NCBI RefSeq assembly: GCF_963169125.1
Contig: NC_084794.1
Coordinates: 90,379,018-90,443,017 of the forward strand
Reading direction: 5' to 3'
Origin: Humulus lupulus
Lineage: Eukaryota > Streptophyta > Magnoliopsida > Rosales > Cannabaceae
DNA length: 64,000 nucleotides
In this document: in pieces, positions 11,084-23,759 of the stretch
Position numbering within the stretch: the first letter of the stretch is position 1
Layout: every line of letters begins with the position of its first letter
The notes under the pieces: generated by a model
Databases searched by the model: none
Seen by the model: the letters and a program-made list of their open reading frames with translations, nothing else
What the model was told of the DNA's origin: nothing
Translations under genes and position numbers: made by a program

Positions 11084-14000
11084 GAATAAAATTACCTCAA
11101 AAGTACAATGGTTCTGTTTTTGGCCATTATCTAAATGGAGTAATGTTTATAGTAGTTTTGTTAAGCAAAACATTACTGGGTCTTTTTGCTAACTTGGTTA
11201 CCCTAGTTCTCTATCTTTGTCAGTGCTGCTATGTAATGTTTCATAGTTGAAGTCTAGAACCTCTTCTATTTGTTAGGCCTCTTTTAACCCTAGTTAAGGT
11301 ATGAAGTTATCCAAGGAGTAGGCTTTAAGGTATTGTCAGATGCGCAGGTGATATTTCTGCAGTTAGTAAAAATAGTTAAAATGTATGATAATCAATTAAT
11401 ATTTGATGAAAATTAATTTGGCTGCAAAACATGTCCAGAGGAAGCAGCTTTGAGGTATCTTGTTGTATATCATGTACATGCATAGAAAGTTTGGTTTGAC
11501 TTTAACAAAAAAAAAGGTTCCATATTGGAAAAGAAAAGGGTTTATTATGTATAGCAATTAACTTAGAAAAACACACATCCCACGAGCTTGTTAGTGTTTG
11601 ATTCATTGTTGTGTGCCATTACATATTTGATTGAATGAATTTATCATCATCAAATTGATTTCAGTAACTTTGAAGCTAAAATATTTCACTGCTTTATCTT
11701 TATTTATCTTTAGCTTGTCTTTTTCTTAGTGTCTTATCCTTTTAAGAAACTTCTGTCGAATCTATTCAATTTGGTTGTTCGTTGTCGTGATTTGAATCCC
11801 CATCTATGTTTTCATAACCACTATTTTCAGAGAGACCCATCTTAGAGTCGGACACAATATGACCTATTGAATCATAATAATCATGTGTATAGATATCTAA
11901 TGTATATGCTTGGAACTCTTTTCAGCCATTCATTTACTTTATTATAAGTTGGAATAGAATTTCAATTGATTGAGACCTACACCTAGTGTGTAGTGTCGAT
12001 TCTATTAAATATATTGTCATCTTCTCTTCTCTTAACCAAAACCCAAAGGTTTCATATTTAGATAATCCCCACTTCAAATTATAGCTGCAGCAACATTTTT
12101 AGGGCAGGTAAGCATAATTGGAGAGCAGTTCCATTTCCACATATTTAAAGTTAGTTTTTTTCTTCATGTGATTCATTTGTACTAAATATGAGTTTTATAA
12201 TAGTAAATTTTTAGGTGAAGATAAATATAATTATAAGAATCATTTTTTAGATGTCACATAGTAAAATGATGTTATTTTTATAATTACTATGTGGCATATA
12301 TAATTTGGTACTTTGTTGGATTATTACTTTGTAAAAAATTACTAAAAGTGTTGTTTTAGATTTAAGAATATCTATTTTTACCCTACTGAAAATTAACATT
12401 TTGGTGTGACGAGGGGGAATTCATCTAGGTGCTTGTGGTGTCGCGGGGAAGGACAACACTAGTTTGCTCTTGGGTTTGTGTGCATATAAATTGTAGAAGG
12501 TTGGCATAATTATTGTGCACTATGAAATGTATAATCAAAGCTATTGTCATTTTCTTCTTAGTTACTTGTATGGTTTGAAATTTGGTTAATTGATATTACT
12601 TGATTTTGTTTTATAGGTTGTTACTGACCCTTTTTGTTTTTATTTTAGCAATACTTTTGTTTTTTTACTAGGGTTTAGTGATGGATAACTTTAGAATTAT
12701 GGCTGTTTTAAGTGTTGTTTTCCTTTAGTCTCTTTTTTTTTCTTTTCTGGAATGTATATTAGGGTTATCCTTTTCTCCCCTACTTTTTTAGGGATAAGAT
12801 ACTTTCTTAGTTTGATGGAAATTTTTGTCTGTTCTCTCTCTTTATTCATAAACAAGTGTTGGTGACTGTGCAAAGGCTCCATGGATCTTAATGTGATTGC
12901 ACGCGTTTCTTCTTCTCATGATTAAATTAGCTTGTGATTCCCAAATATCTTGGCTGATTTGAGACGATTTCAATATTTCTAAGTGAGAATTATAAGTGAG
13001 ATTAAATTTTAGAATGTCAATGGTTGTTTTTAACATTGTCTCATCCTTTTTTGCTGCTAATAAATACAAGGAACGAACCTAAGCAATGAGAAAGTTAGAT
13101 TAATGGGTTTTTGGAAATAGGGGTATTTGTTTGGAGTTTCTTTTTATTAAGTTAAATGTTATAATGTTTTTATTTATAATGAAAGGAAACTGTTTGATAT
13201 GATTTTTCGATTGTTAGATATGATTTGGACTAGTAGCTCTTTTTTTTTGTCTTTTAAACTTTAGATTATGTATCAAGCTCTTATTTTTGTTCCTTTTTTG
13301 AGGATATGCTCTTGCTGCTCTTCTCTTGTTACTTTGTGTGTGTTTCAATCATAAAAATATTGTTTTGTCTTTGAAAAAACTAGTATAAATGAAAGGAGAC
13401 AAAAACGAAGTTGTTTGAAATTTCTTTTTGTTTGAGAATTTTTTTATCAACTGTAAAAGTGTTCTAATTTGAATCATGTCTCATTAAATTTTCATTATGT
13501 ATCCTTATTATTTAGTTTAAGGTTTTTACTTAATCAGAAGCCTATTCATTTAGGTTCAATTGTATTCAAACTACTAGCTTAGTCATATCAAAGCAAAGAT
13601 CTAAATTAAGTAGGATAATAATATTATAAGAAAGATATATGATTAAGAATCATGTCTTTACTACATTGGCACATGAGAGGCATGCAATAACATCTTCACT
13701 CATGTTTTACCTTCTAATTTTTGACATTGTCCCTGTTGTAAGTATAACTTTACTTCTTTGGTACATAGTGACATTGTAAAGGGACTTGACCTCCAATGCT
13801 TTATATTGTTGAGCTGCCGTATTATTTTTTAAAGTTCAAACGACTACCTCTGTGAGCAAACTGGACTATTAATTTGTTATTTATCATCAGTGAAGAAGCT
13901 TTAAATATCTAGGTCTGTCTTCTGTTCTGGTACTTCTGTTTCACAAGCTCAAGAAATTTTCTTGCTCCTTTTAGTAAAATTTGTGTGTTTCATGGTTCCA

Positions 14001-14086
14001 TTGTATGCCTGAATTCTTATTTATAGTAAATGATTTAGGTTGGGGTGCCAAGGGCCATTTGTAATTTATTTATTTATTGCTGAGTT
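11084..14086. other. Intron-like interior of CACTA-2 without recognised exons
   Basis: About 3 kb of T-rich plus-strand sequence with intron-like composition. I found no exon I can match to a family. Small open frames near 12.7-13.1 kb on the minus strand look random. Confidence 0.45.
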
Positions 14087-14239
14087 ATGAATAACCTATG
14101 CACTGTATTAGTGTGTTGGTATTATGCACAGTATTCTGGAAGGATGTCAAAACCGTTGCTTATGATTGCTAGTAACATACGTATACTTGAATCAGTGAGG
14201 CAGCAGTATAAAAAAACTCATGACTTGTTGTCTTCTCAG
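14087..14239 (+). other. Unrecognised exon-like stretch before the TAF5 fragment
   Basis: The frame encodes RMSKPLLMIASNIRILESVR followed by QQYKKTHDLLSSQ and runs open into the TAF5 exon at 14240. It does not resemble the TAF5 residues expected upstream, so it may be part of a fifth captured gene joined at the tcttctcag site. I do not recognise it. Confidence 0.35.
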
Positions 14240-15920
14240 TATTCTTATGAGCTTCTTCTGCAATTTCTGCATAAGTCTCAATCTACCACTGTACTTGGTA
14301 TTATCAATGAGCATATCAACTTTCAAGGTACATGTTTCTTCTTTTACCGCTTATGTAAAAATGCTTCCTTTATTTTTATATGATGTGTAATGTATGCATG
14401 TGTACTGGTTTGCAGTTTCTCCTGGACAGCCAACTCAATTTCTGATGATGCGGAGGCTGTTACATTGACTGGCAGTAGCCAAGATGCAGTCAGTCAGATT
14501 AATCAGAAGGAAATACATTGGGGGGTGAGTCAACAAAGTTATCTTGTTTCAATCGGGTTTTCTTTTTTCTGTTACCCCCTCTTTATGCTCTGAGTATTAC
14601 ACTTATGATCCATTGATTCATGTTGGTATGTTGAAGTTAAAATGGAATCTAAATGTCTTTTATTCATTCCTTTTTCATTTGTCTTATGATCTCAGTATTT
14701 ATCACATGTTTTTCCCTTTTTCATTTTCATTCAAAATTATTTAGGAATGATAAGCATCATTCTTCTTTTCTAAATTAATTATTTAAAACTTGGTCAACCT
14801 ACAGAGAGTTATTTAGTAGCCTAAAAGAGGTTTTTTTTTTCTTTCTATATGACAGTTTCCCATATATGTTTGTTAGTAATAGGAAATTTAAGTAGTTGCC
14901 ATATTTTCTTAGTTGCTAGAAGACTCTTTGGAAAAACGCTTGGAAAAGACTAGGGGTTTGCTTTCTGATTCTGAAAAGGCAGAAGGAGAAACTAAAGAGT
15001 CGGAGTGGGAGGAAAATAAGGTACAAAAATGTTTGGTTATTTCTTTTACTATCCATATTTGTGTAACCTCTATTTAGACTGTGTTTGGGACTGTCTAGTT
15101 ATAGGATATTTATCTGGCATCCACTCTTGTGATGCTTAATATTAACTCGTGTGTTCATAAAAGATCAGCAGAAGGAGGAAAGCAGGGCTCATCAGTTAAA
15201 AAGCTGAAAAAAGACAAGGCAACGGGAGCAACAGGGAAAGCCACTCGTCCTGAGACAAACATTGTAACTATGGCACCAAGAGTCAAACCAGAGCTTCCTT
15301 TGCCTACAATGTATTCTCTCGCTTTCTCCCTCTTTCTCTTATGTAATTTATACATCTTTCTATCTATATATTTTTGACCTAGGATGTGCCTATTATTAGA
15401 AACTCCACATATTTAATTGGGGGTACTGTAGCATAGAATCCATGCAGGGCTTCAAATTATTTTGATGAGTAAATGTTTGGAGAAACTAAGATAAATTAAA
15501 CATGTGATGTTGACATAATGATGTGGACACTAAAATTACTTTTTGGTACGACAGGATTCTGATGTTTGAGTGTAATTTTTTCAACCTGTAAGATATGAGG
15601 ACGCATATTTTAAGCTTTTGTATAGCTTGAGGAACATAGTTTATGTATATTGGTTTTGTGTGAATGTGACTATTCTCGATAGTTTAAATAGATCTTTTTA
15701 TGATGGAATATGTTGTTTCCAGTTGTAATTCTCTCTGCCAATCGAAGTCTTTCAGAGGGATTTAGTCTTAGTGTTTGCATACCTATGATGTTTATTCTAG
15801 CAAAAAAAGGGAAATCTACCACTGTTTTGTAATGTTAACTTTTGATATAGGTTATTTGATTAATCTTTTATTTTGTTGCTTCAGTTCAGTCGAGGTTGAG
15901 CAGTCTATACTTGATCACAG
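14240..15920 (+). pseudogene. Captured exons of TAF5 (TFIID subunit)
   Basis: Five exon pieces with splice signals match the middle of plant TAF5. 14240-14327 gives YSYELLLQFLHKSQSTTVLG and IINEHINFQ (end of the NTD2 domain). 14416-14524 gives VSPGQPT, then, after a one-base loss near 14432, SISDDAEAVTLTGSS and INQKEIHWG. 14913-15020 gives LLEDSLEKRLEKTRGLLSDS and the acidic tail to EENK. About 15160-15310 gives RSAEGGKQGSSVKKLKKDK and PRVKPELPLP. About 15885-15920 gives EVEQSIL. TAF5 is a scaffold of TFIID that in the host continues into WD40 repeats. None of the WD40 part is present. The frameshift shows it is a decayed transduplication. Confidence 0.8.
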
Positions 15921-16870
15921 TAGATTTTGTAACAAGAAAACATGTTGATGATATTTAACTTTCATCATCAAGTTATGAGGTTTGTGTTTTTCTCCAATTA
16001 ATTATTCTTTTAGATTGAACATGTCTATACTCGTAACATGCTCAGAGACATATCTTTCCATGAAAAGAATCTGGACTTGAAGCTGGATCTGTGCACCAAA
16101 AGAACTGTAACTACTTTTACTGTTAAGTTTTCTTTGTTTAATTATAGATGCACCTATATCTATAGAATTTATAACATTTAAATTCTTTTTTTTCTTTGTT
16201 TAAGATATATTTATTGTTAAATCTTATTTGTGTATATCCTAAAACTAAAAAGTAAACAAAGGAACAAAATAGATCTAAACTTGCCTAGAAATATCTGGTT
16301 TATCACTTCATAATGATGCTGATTTCGGCTAAATTCTTCATGCTATTACAGGATGATGACTTGGAAAGCCTCAAATTTTTTATAAATTCTGCTAGATGTT
16401 AGGCATCCAATAAAAGGTAAAAAAAAATGAATAAATGAAGTTGTGGGTAGTGTAAAAGATTTTCTTGAAGGTGAGTTATATTTTGTGGTTAAAGAGTGTC
16501 AGTGGTCTCTTGAATACACCATTAATCTGTTTGTGGGTCTTTGTATTGCTGATGCACACTAGTATGTTGAATAACTAGAATGAATCTTTATTGATACCAA
16601 AACCAAATTACAAGGGGTTCCAAGACTTATTGACCTTGGATTATATTTCTTATGAGAATAGTTTCATTCTTGTTAGCATGCAGTTTTATATTTGCTGCTT
16701 ATCTTTCTCTATTTATTTTTCAGAGAGTTTGAACAAGTTCCCTCGAATGACTAGTACACTATCTGGGGTTCACAGTCAAGCACAACAAGCTGAAGAACAG
16801 TTACAACATCAGCAACAGCAGTAGCAACAATAACATCATCCAAACTATAGTTTGAAGTAAAAAAATGTTC
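15921..16870 (+). other. CACTA-2 interior with two unrecognised exon-like stretches
   Basis: 16012-16107 encodes IEHVYTRNMLRDISFHEKNL and DLKLDLC. 16722-16824 follows a tttttcag acceptor and encodes ESLNKFPRMTSTLSGVHSQA and a Gln-rich tail ending at TAG. Both could be captured exons, but I cannot name a family. The rest is AT-rich. Confidence 0.35.
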
Positions 16871-16889
16871 AAGATTATAAAACTTTATT

Positions 16890-17507
16890 ATGTTAAGCTT
16901 TCAAATTTAAGTTAGAACTTAGATCTCATGAAGTAGACACATTCATGGTTTGAATTAGTTATTGTTTAATGTAATACTTATGGTTTATCAATCTATTGAG
17001 AATTACATTTTATGATTAATTTTGATTTTGTTTATCAAAATACAATAATGAAAATCTTTTAATTAAAAAAAACCATATAAGTATACTTATCAAAAAATAA
17101 TTTAAAATATATTATCCACACTAAAGTAACAATTTTATTACTATATGTTATGATTTAAAAACATATTATAAGCGTAAAAAATCGTTATAGTTTATATAAT
17201 ATAACAAACTAAAAATGTTATCAAAATAATCAAATGTAACAGTTGAAAAGTGTTATGAAAAAAGTATAAGATTAAACTTCAAATTTATAACCAAAAACTC
17301 TATCTAAATGTTATTATTTGAATATTATAGCAACTAAAAATGTGTTATTGAATAGTTTAAGATAACACCGAACATAACATTCAAATACTGTTATAGAAAA
17401 GACTGGACTTTTAATAACAAGGGCTATGTTAGCATTTTCAGAAGCGTTATCAATAGTCCCGGTTAGCAGTTTTTTAAGTGTTATGAATACTGTTTTTTCT
17501 TGTAGTG
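16890..17507. repeat. CACTA-2 right subterminal region and terminus
   Basis: AT-rich, with many short direct and inverted copies of gttat/ataac cores, such as aagtgttatga, gtgttattga and aacactg, ending in TTTTTTCTTGTAGTG at 17507. Clustered subterminal repeats of this kind are typical of CACTA ends. Confidence 0.75.
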
Positions 17508-17510
17508 GAA

Positions 17511-18960
17511 TCAGTTAGTAGGTGGTTATGACACCTCAGTGATAGAGAACAGTGATTGCTCATGCAACATGTTGGTTAAGGGATCTGACCAAAACTGGAG
17601 TAGAATTTTTGGTGGGCCAGGTGGTCAGTTGTATGTTTGAGATTACTATCTCAGAGAAGATCAAAAGAAAAGACATTTAAGTGAACCACAGATAGGAAAG
17701 ATTGAGTGGAATGTCTTAGCTGGATTAGCTAAGGATTAAGTAGTATCAAGTATGAGTTTATTGAGGTATAAGGATCGGATTTGGAATCCGATGGACACTG
17801 GGATTAATTGGGAGATTTTGGATGAATCTCATGCTATTCTTGTATTCTCTTCATTCAGGTATCATGGAAATTTAGCAGGATATGAAAGCTTTATAGTGGT
17901 GGCCTGAGATGGAAAGGGGCATAATGGAATATGTGGCAAAGTTCTTAACCTGTTAGCAGGTCAAGACAGGGTATCAGAAATCAGTGGGGCCATTGTAGCC
18001 TTTGAGTATTTTATAATGGAAATAAGAACGCATCGTGATGGGTTTTGCGGTGGGATTGCCCAGGTTAGTGGGTCAGCGTGATTTGAATTGGGTCATTATG
18101 GACCAGTATTTAAAGTGAGTCACTTCTATCAGTAAAGACAAGTAATTCATCTGATTAGAATTCAGATCTCTTTGTGAGAGAGATAGTGCACCTTCATGGA
18201 ATTTAAGGTCTATCTTATCAGATGAAGACCCTATTATTACTTCCAAGTCATGGAAGGGTTAAGGAAGGCGATGAGTATATAGATGGGATTCAGTTAGTTC
18301 ATCATTCTCAGACTGATGGTAAATTAGAGAGAGAAAGAGAGTTATCTAGTATTGGAAAGGTACCTTATAAGATGAGGTATGCTTGAGAATGTGTATCACC
18401 CGCTCATTGGAATGAGATGGGTGAGGTGTTGATTTTGGATCTTGAGGTAGTTCAGGGGACCATTGAGGTTAGTAGAGGTTAGAGCTTGGATGCTCACTTC
18501 TCAGAGTAAATGGAAAAGTGTTACTGAATTGAAAAGCAGGAACATAGAGTTCCAAGTAGAGGATTGTGTCTCCTTAAAGTATTACCATGGAAAGGGGTGA
18601 GGAGTTAAGGGCAAGTTGAGCCCTAGAGTAGTATAACCGTTTGAATCCTGGATAGGGCTGGTTAGGTTGACTTTGGGATCGACCTTATCTTTGGCATTGT
18701 TAGTTGTATACATTGTATTTTGTATTTCCATGCTGAGGACATGGGTTAAAAGAAATTCATGAGTTGAGTTATGAGAATCTGGGGATTTGAAGCTAAGTTA
18801 TCCTGTAAGGAATAGCCAATCCAGATATGAAACAGAAGAATAAGGTTCTGAGGAACAAAGTTGTACCTTGGGTTAAGGTATGTTGCAAAAACAGTGAGGT
18901 CAAGGAAGCGACCTGGGAAACTGGAATCAGTTGTGCGGAATTTATATTCCGAGCAGTTTA
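17511..18960 (+). pseudogene. Gypsy-1 integrase and chromodomain-like remnant
   Basis: Broken frames keep the order of a chromovirus integrase. LRYKDRIWNPMDTGINWEIL followed by DESHA (17755-17840) precedes the HHCC zinc-binding region. Around 17870-18070 are scraps of MYxDMKxxYWWPEM, VAKFLTCQQVK and the ILEW-x-EHI start of the catalytic core. At 18180-18310 are IVHLHGI, SDEDP and the Y-H-x-Q-T-D-G motif. The end (18820-18960) reads KVLRNKVVPWVKVCCKNSEV and KEATWE, a chromodomain-like tail that targets integration in this clade. Stops and indels are frequent, so no active integrase could be made. CACTA-2 separates this part from the RT remnant. Confidence 0.7.
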
Positions 18961-18985
18961 GATAAATTTCAATGATGAAATTTTT

Positions 18986-19001
18986 GTAAGGAGGGGATAG
19001 T
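18986..19001 (+). other. Polypurine tract of Gypsy-1
   Basis: The purine-rich sequence gtaaggaggggatagt stands directly before the 3' LTR start TGTAATGCCC. It would prime plus-strand DNA synthesis. Confidence 0.8.
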
Positions 19002-21497
19002 TGTAATGCCCGAAATCCCTGATGTAGTTTAATGGTTGGATTAGTAGGCCGGGAGGGCCATAACTATTTAATTATGCCATTAAATGATTATATGCATGTT
19101 TTTGTGAATTATATTATAATATGATATTAAATGCATGCATGTGGGTCCACATTTGATTATTAGGGTGTTTTGGTATTCTGGCCGTTGAGGGGCATATTTG
19201 TGTATTTTGGTACATATTGTGAGTTATGGATGAGATCCCATTATTATGGAGATATATTCGAGCTATTCCGCATGAAGCAGTCTTATATTGTGAATTAGCA
19301 GTTTTGTCATAACGTGGTCAATTATTGGGATATGGAGTAATGGGAATGTTATTTGATGATAAATTGGGAGTTATTGAGATCAGGAGGAAATTCTGGAAGT
19401 TTTGACTATAATGTTCCTGGAGGTGTTTTCGGGACCCCGAGCACTAGGTTTTATTTGAGGTTATTTAAGCTTGAAGTAGCTTGTCAGATAGAATTGTACG
19501 TTAGAAAATAATTTCTCTCTTCCCGTCAGTTCCTTTTACCGTTTGAGGCAATTTCAAAGGAATCTCAAGTTTTAGGAGTCGAAATCAAGCGAGGATCAAG
19601 GCATAGCGATTCTAGGAAATATTATAAGCTTCTTGACTGAAGGTTTAGCGAGAAACAACCCAATCAAAGGTAATCTAAGTCTTAAGTTTTGAGTTTTTAG
19701 AGTTTCTAAGCTTAGAATTGGGTTTTGTGAATCGTTGAGTTTTTGGTTCGTTTGAGCCTCGAGATTAGATTATTTTGGATCATTGGGAAGTTTGGGAACT
19801 TTGATATTTGGATTTGGAAGTGTTTAGGTATGTTTTTGGAAGGTTTGGGAAGAAGGAAATGGGGTTTATGGCTGGTTCTGGGTGGGGGGCCGCGGCCCAA
19901 ACTCGAAGAAGCAGCTGGAGGTGTTTTGGGTGTGTTGGGCGCTGTGGCCCTTGCTCCTGGTGTGGCTGGGGGCCGCGGCTCAAGGTGCTAAGGCCGCGGC
20001 TCAGGCAAGGTTTTGAGGCCGTTTGAGTGTTTTTACCTCGGGAACTTGGTTTTAGGCCTCAAGATTGTTCCTACTACCCAGATTAGTGGGGATTGATGTC
20101 CCGGAGGCTAGATCATGGTTTGGGAACCTTTGTTATTCATTTTATTGATAGTGTCCCGTATTTGGTTATGACTAGGTGACCGTTAAGAAACTTAAAGGTT
20201 GGCCATTCTCAAGGGTCGTTCTTTTATTCATTCTCACTCGAATCAAAGGTGAGAAAATTGCACCCTATGTATATGTGACATGCATGGTTATTCTTGATGC
20301 ATGTTAGATGCTTAAATGTGACATGCATGGTTGTTGTTAAGGCATGTCAAGTGATTAAATGTGATGCATGTGTTGCATGAGAAACATGTGGTTAGGGCAT
20401 GTTATGAATATTGAATATGAGATTGTTCAGAGCTTGAGCCTCTGTGTTTATGCATGGTCCTAATTATGCTAGCAGTTGTTAAGTAAGCATGCTGAATGAC
20501 CTATATTCAGATATTTGACATATGATATATGTTTGGTAGCATTGCTTGCTTGTGTATGGCACCAACCGTTCAGGATTCGGCATTGGTCGCGTAATACTGA
20601 CGTGAGAGTCAGAAACGGCATAAGTATCGAGAACGCAGAGCCGATAAAAGATTAGATCTAATCGATATCATCATTGAATGACTCATATGGGGTATTAATG
20701 CTGGACTGACCCGAAGGTCGATGAAAATTATAAGCGCTTGTCTAGTCTAAGACTAGTTACTCAGAGCTAGGGCCAAAGGTCTAGGTGACTGTTTTGTCAC
20801 ATGGCTGAGGGAGCGGAATCCCATGTTAGTGACTTGATAATTAGTCACTCGTTTAAAGGTATTGACCCCCTGTTAGTGACTTGATAACTAGTCACCTATT
20901 TAAAGGTATTGACCCCCTGTTAGTGGCTTGGTAATTAGTCACTTGTTAAAAGGTACAGACCCCCAGTTAGTTACCTGTTGATCAGTCACTCGTTCATTGT
21001 TTGAACTTATTTTCCTGTTTGAATAGGGCTATATTTGCTAGGCATGTACTTTATGATTTGATGACATGATATTACTGTTAATGAGCATATTGAGTTTTCT
21101 TGTTGGGCTTCGGCTCACGGGTGTTATGTGGTACAGGTAAAGACAAAAGAAAGTTGGACCATCCTTGAGTTGGAGAGCTTAGGTGGCAATGTGTACTTAT
21201 GCGGCTGCTCGTCCTCCATGGCTGAGGGTTGAAAGAGGAACTAGGGTTAAACCCTGTTTTGCCGCTTAGATCGGCTGGTTGTAAATATTTTCCTGTAATA
21301 GACCTTAAAATTATATTTTTGGGATCCCAATGTATATAATAAACGTTCTAAAGAAACATTATATCTTAACCAAAAAATTTAATCCCTAAACCGCTAATCA
21401 TACTTAGTTACACAATTTTGGCCAAATGACTCGATCAGCGAGTTTAGCACAGTTTACAAGGCACACCGTAATGGTCCCTGGAGTTTAGGGCATTACA
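19002..21497 (+). repeat. Gypsy-1 3' LTR, complete, 2.5 kb
   Basis: It begins TGTAATGCCC and ends GGGCATTACA, a perfect 10-bp inverted terminal pair with TG..CA ends. 19948-21497 matches the 5' LTR. It contains the 47-bp repeats at about 20826-20996. Immediately after it CACTA-1 transposase sequence resumes (ttaacaggatgaag). Confidence 0.9.
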
Positions 21498-22060
21498 TTA
21501 ACAGGATGAAGTTTTTGGTCCATAGTCGTGACGAAAGACGTACCACTCAAAATAGTGGAGTTTTAGTGCCAGGAACCGATGGTTTCACTTTTGATGGCCA
21601 ACTTGAGGAGATTTTAGAGTTATGTTATTCCCATGGTTACTCGGTAGTATTGTTTTGATACAAATGGTTCAACACCAATGCAAGCAAGGTTCAAAATGTG
21701 ACTAAGAATAACATAACTAGTGTCATGATTATTTCTGAATGGTACAAGAATGATCAGTTTATTCTCGCCACTCAAGCAAAACAAGTTTTCTACTTGGAAG
21801 ATCCTTCAAGAAACAAAAATTGGAAGGTAGTAGAAGAAGTCAATCATCGAAAGATCTGGGATCATCCAAGTATCGATGATGATAACGAGGTTGATGTCGT
21901 ACATGATAGCACTTCATTAAATTTTGTACTCACTGTGGAATTAGGAGAGTAGGAGATTATGCATTTGGATCGACCTGGTCACACCAACATAATTGGGGAA
22001 ACGTCTCTATCTGTTCCAGATGTGGATGATGATTTCATCAATGACGATGATAATGATGAA
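21498..22060 (+). pseudogene. CACTA-1 transposase C-terminal part (DUF4216-like)
   Basis: After the LTR the frame reads KFLVHSRDERRTTQNSGVLV, then FDGQLEEILELCYSHGYSVV. This matches the CACTA transposase stretch usually found between DUF4218 and DUF4216. A TGA at 21656-21658 replaces the expected Arg codon in the V-L-F-x-C-x-W-F motif, as in CGA to TGA decay. 21698-21952 (84 codons) contains VFYLEDPSRNKNWKVVEEVN and HRKIWD, typical of DUF4216. The last part is rich in Asp codons. It ends at 22060, where minus-strand gag of Gypsy-2 starts. Confidence 0.75.
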
Positions 22061-22614
22061 GTTTCTGATCGGTGGCTCCTAGAGGGGGTTCTAGAGTTCC
22101 CCCTTTGAGTCGAGGCAGTGCCAGATCGGACCCCATAATCTTCCCGACCAGGAGGGTTACTCCCGCTTCTATTCGGTCCTCGAGAATTAGGTCTGTCAGT
22201 GGTTTTTCGACCAACATTTGTAGTCCTTGCTCCTTGGGTAGCTGCTCCTCGTGCTGCAGCTTGGGCATTGGCCTGGGTCAGAGCGAGTGCAGTCTCGCGG
22301 TGTCGCCTATCAGCCTCCTCCTGCCGTTGCCTGATCTCGTCGCTCCTGGCTTCCATCTCCCGTCTTTGTTGTTCAAACGCAGCTTTCTGTCTGGCCATCT
22401 CTTCAACGAATGACTCCTGCTGGGCGTTGAATTGCCCCATCTCCTCTTGGAAGGCCCCCATGGCTTCCTGGAGTTGCTCAACCTCTGGAGTCATCTCCTC
22501 AACAAAGACCCTGGGCTCATTCTCATGGTCTTGAGGGTCAGGACCTTTTGATCTAACAGACTCTTTAGATGAGTCTGGCTTCTTGGAGGCTGCATTAGTG
22601 TTCTTGGGCGCCAT
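22061..22614 (-). pseudogene. Gypsy-2 Gag, N-terminal part
   Basis: The minus-strand frame starts MAPKNTNAASKKPDSS at 22614, 55 bp after the LTR end, the normal place for gag. Residues about 40-120 are a predicted coiled coil rich in Glu, Gln and Arg (repeats such as EEMARQKAAFEQQRREMEAR). After this comes an Arg/Ser/Pro-rich stretch ending SRTPSRSHRSET at 22061. There the frame runs into antisense CACTA-1 sequence, so the last 25 codons of the open frame are foreign. The missing remainder of gag continues in frame at 33614. This N-terminal coiled-coil region precedes the capsid domain in Tat elements. Confidence 0.75.
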
Positions 22615-22647
22615 AATAATACGATAATTGTCTGTTTTTCTCTTCAG

Positions 22648-22669
22648 GCTCTCAATGAAAGCACCAAAA
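22648..22669 (-). other. Gypsy-2 primer binding site
   Basis: On the minus strand the LTR end GTCAACA is followed by TTTTGGTGCTTTCATTGAGA. Gypsy-3 has a near-identical motif (63825-63847). The tRNA is not identified here. Confidence 0.75.
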
Positions 22670-23498
22670 TGTTGACCACGATTTTGGCCAACGACGAGTA
22701 GACGTTAAAACTACAATAAACCTTCAAGAGAAAAAATGACACTGATGATTTTTATAGTGGTTCAACCCCAATCTGTTGGTAATGATTTATGGATCTACAC
22801 TCAAGATCATATGAAACTGTGTCAACTGAGTTTCTTCAGTGTAAATGAAAAGAATACAATATTTCTCTCTGAATACAAATACTCTCTTAGGAAAATCAGA
22901 ATTTGAATCCTCTAAATGATGCCCTGAGCTCTGTATTTATAGGCCCAAGATCGTACAAACTGAAATCCCTCATAATCGGGATATTTCTGCTATTTTCACA
23001 ATATTTAATTAATAACAAAAGTTAAAATACAACAATATGCGATTTCTCTGGGATAATCTGAGAGATTCCCGAATAGGTACGACTAATTCTAGCCAAAGCC
23101 GTTACTGGAAGTTCGCTGCATAACGATGATCTGTCTAGTCGGCCAGCTTCACTCCTTGAAGAAATACTGGTCGACCAAAACACTCGACTGGTCGGCCAAA
23201 ACAGCTGACTGGTCGGCCAAAACAGCTGTTTGGTCGGCCATGCACTCCACTGGTAGGCCAAGCACTCCACTGGTTGGCCAAACACTCCACTGGTTGACCA
23301 AAACACTTGACTAGTCAGTCAAAAATCTTTACCGGTCAGACATAAATTCTACCAGGTTGGACAGATCACTTCTAAACCAGATAAACAATTTCCATGTCAG
23401 TAATACCACCAGATTAATCTAAAACCGTTGACTCGGCCATTTCTTTCAAATTTTCACGTTTATTGCCACGTCATCGTTTTCAAATTTTGGGGATAACA
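22670..23498 (-). repeat. Gypsy-2 LTR copy A (829 bp)
   Basis: On the minus strand it begins TGTTATCCCC after a polypurine tract and ends GTCAACA before the primer site. It therefore has the contexts of both a 3' LTR (left) and a 5' LTR (right). It is an inverted match to copy B at 34383-35170 and is about 41 bp longer because it has more 21-bp repeats. Confidence 0.9.
23165..23335. repeat. Tandem ~21-bp repeats in LTR A
   Basis: Units of the type gactggtcggccaaaacagct repeat about eight times with variation. LTR B has about two units fewer (34560-34660). In both copies they lie in the U3-side half of the LTR. Confidence 0.8.
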
Positions 23499-23514
23499 TT
23501 TACCCCCCAAGTTT
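23499..23514 (-). other. Terminal polypurine tract of Gypsy-2
   Basis: Minus strand AATAAACTTGGGGGGTAAA ends exactly at the LTR start TGTTATCC. The core ACTTGGGGGG recurs at 27991-28000 and in Gypsy-3. Confidence 0.85.
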
Positions 23515-23724
23515 ATTATATGATATACTCACATAATAAACTTTTTTCTCCAAGTGCTAACGGCATAAAAAAAAATTGACTTTACACATTCTCCCGCCTC
23601 TGCAACAAACCACGACGTCTTACCAGACCACGACCATTGCAGTTAATTGCTCCCACTAGTGGGAGAGAGAATAGCCAAGAGAATTCCAAGTGTCTAAAGG
23701 TAAGTGAAAATTTCCATTCTTCCC

Positions 23725-23733
23725 TTTAAATAG
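23725..23733 (+). promoter_or_regulatory. TATA-like box of the Gypsy-2 antisense gene
   Basis: TTTAAATAG is followed about 30 bp later by a leader (acaatccataagcaaaaagg) and a GTAAG donor at 23906. The inverted copy B has TTTGAATAG at the same place. Gypsy-3 has CGTATAAATA in the equivalent position, which supports a real promoter. Confidence 0.5.
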
Positions 23734-23759
23734 ACCCATAAGTTCTCACAATCCATAAG

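Noticed and set aside
22072..22534. Plus-strand frames of 111-113 codons rich in Ser, Arg and Cys
   Set aside because: Antisense to the Gypsy-2 gag coiled-coil region.
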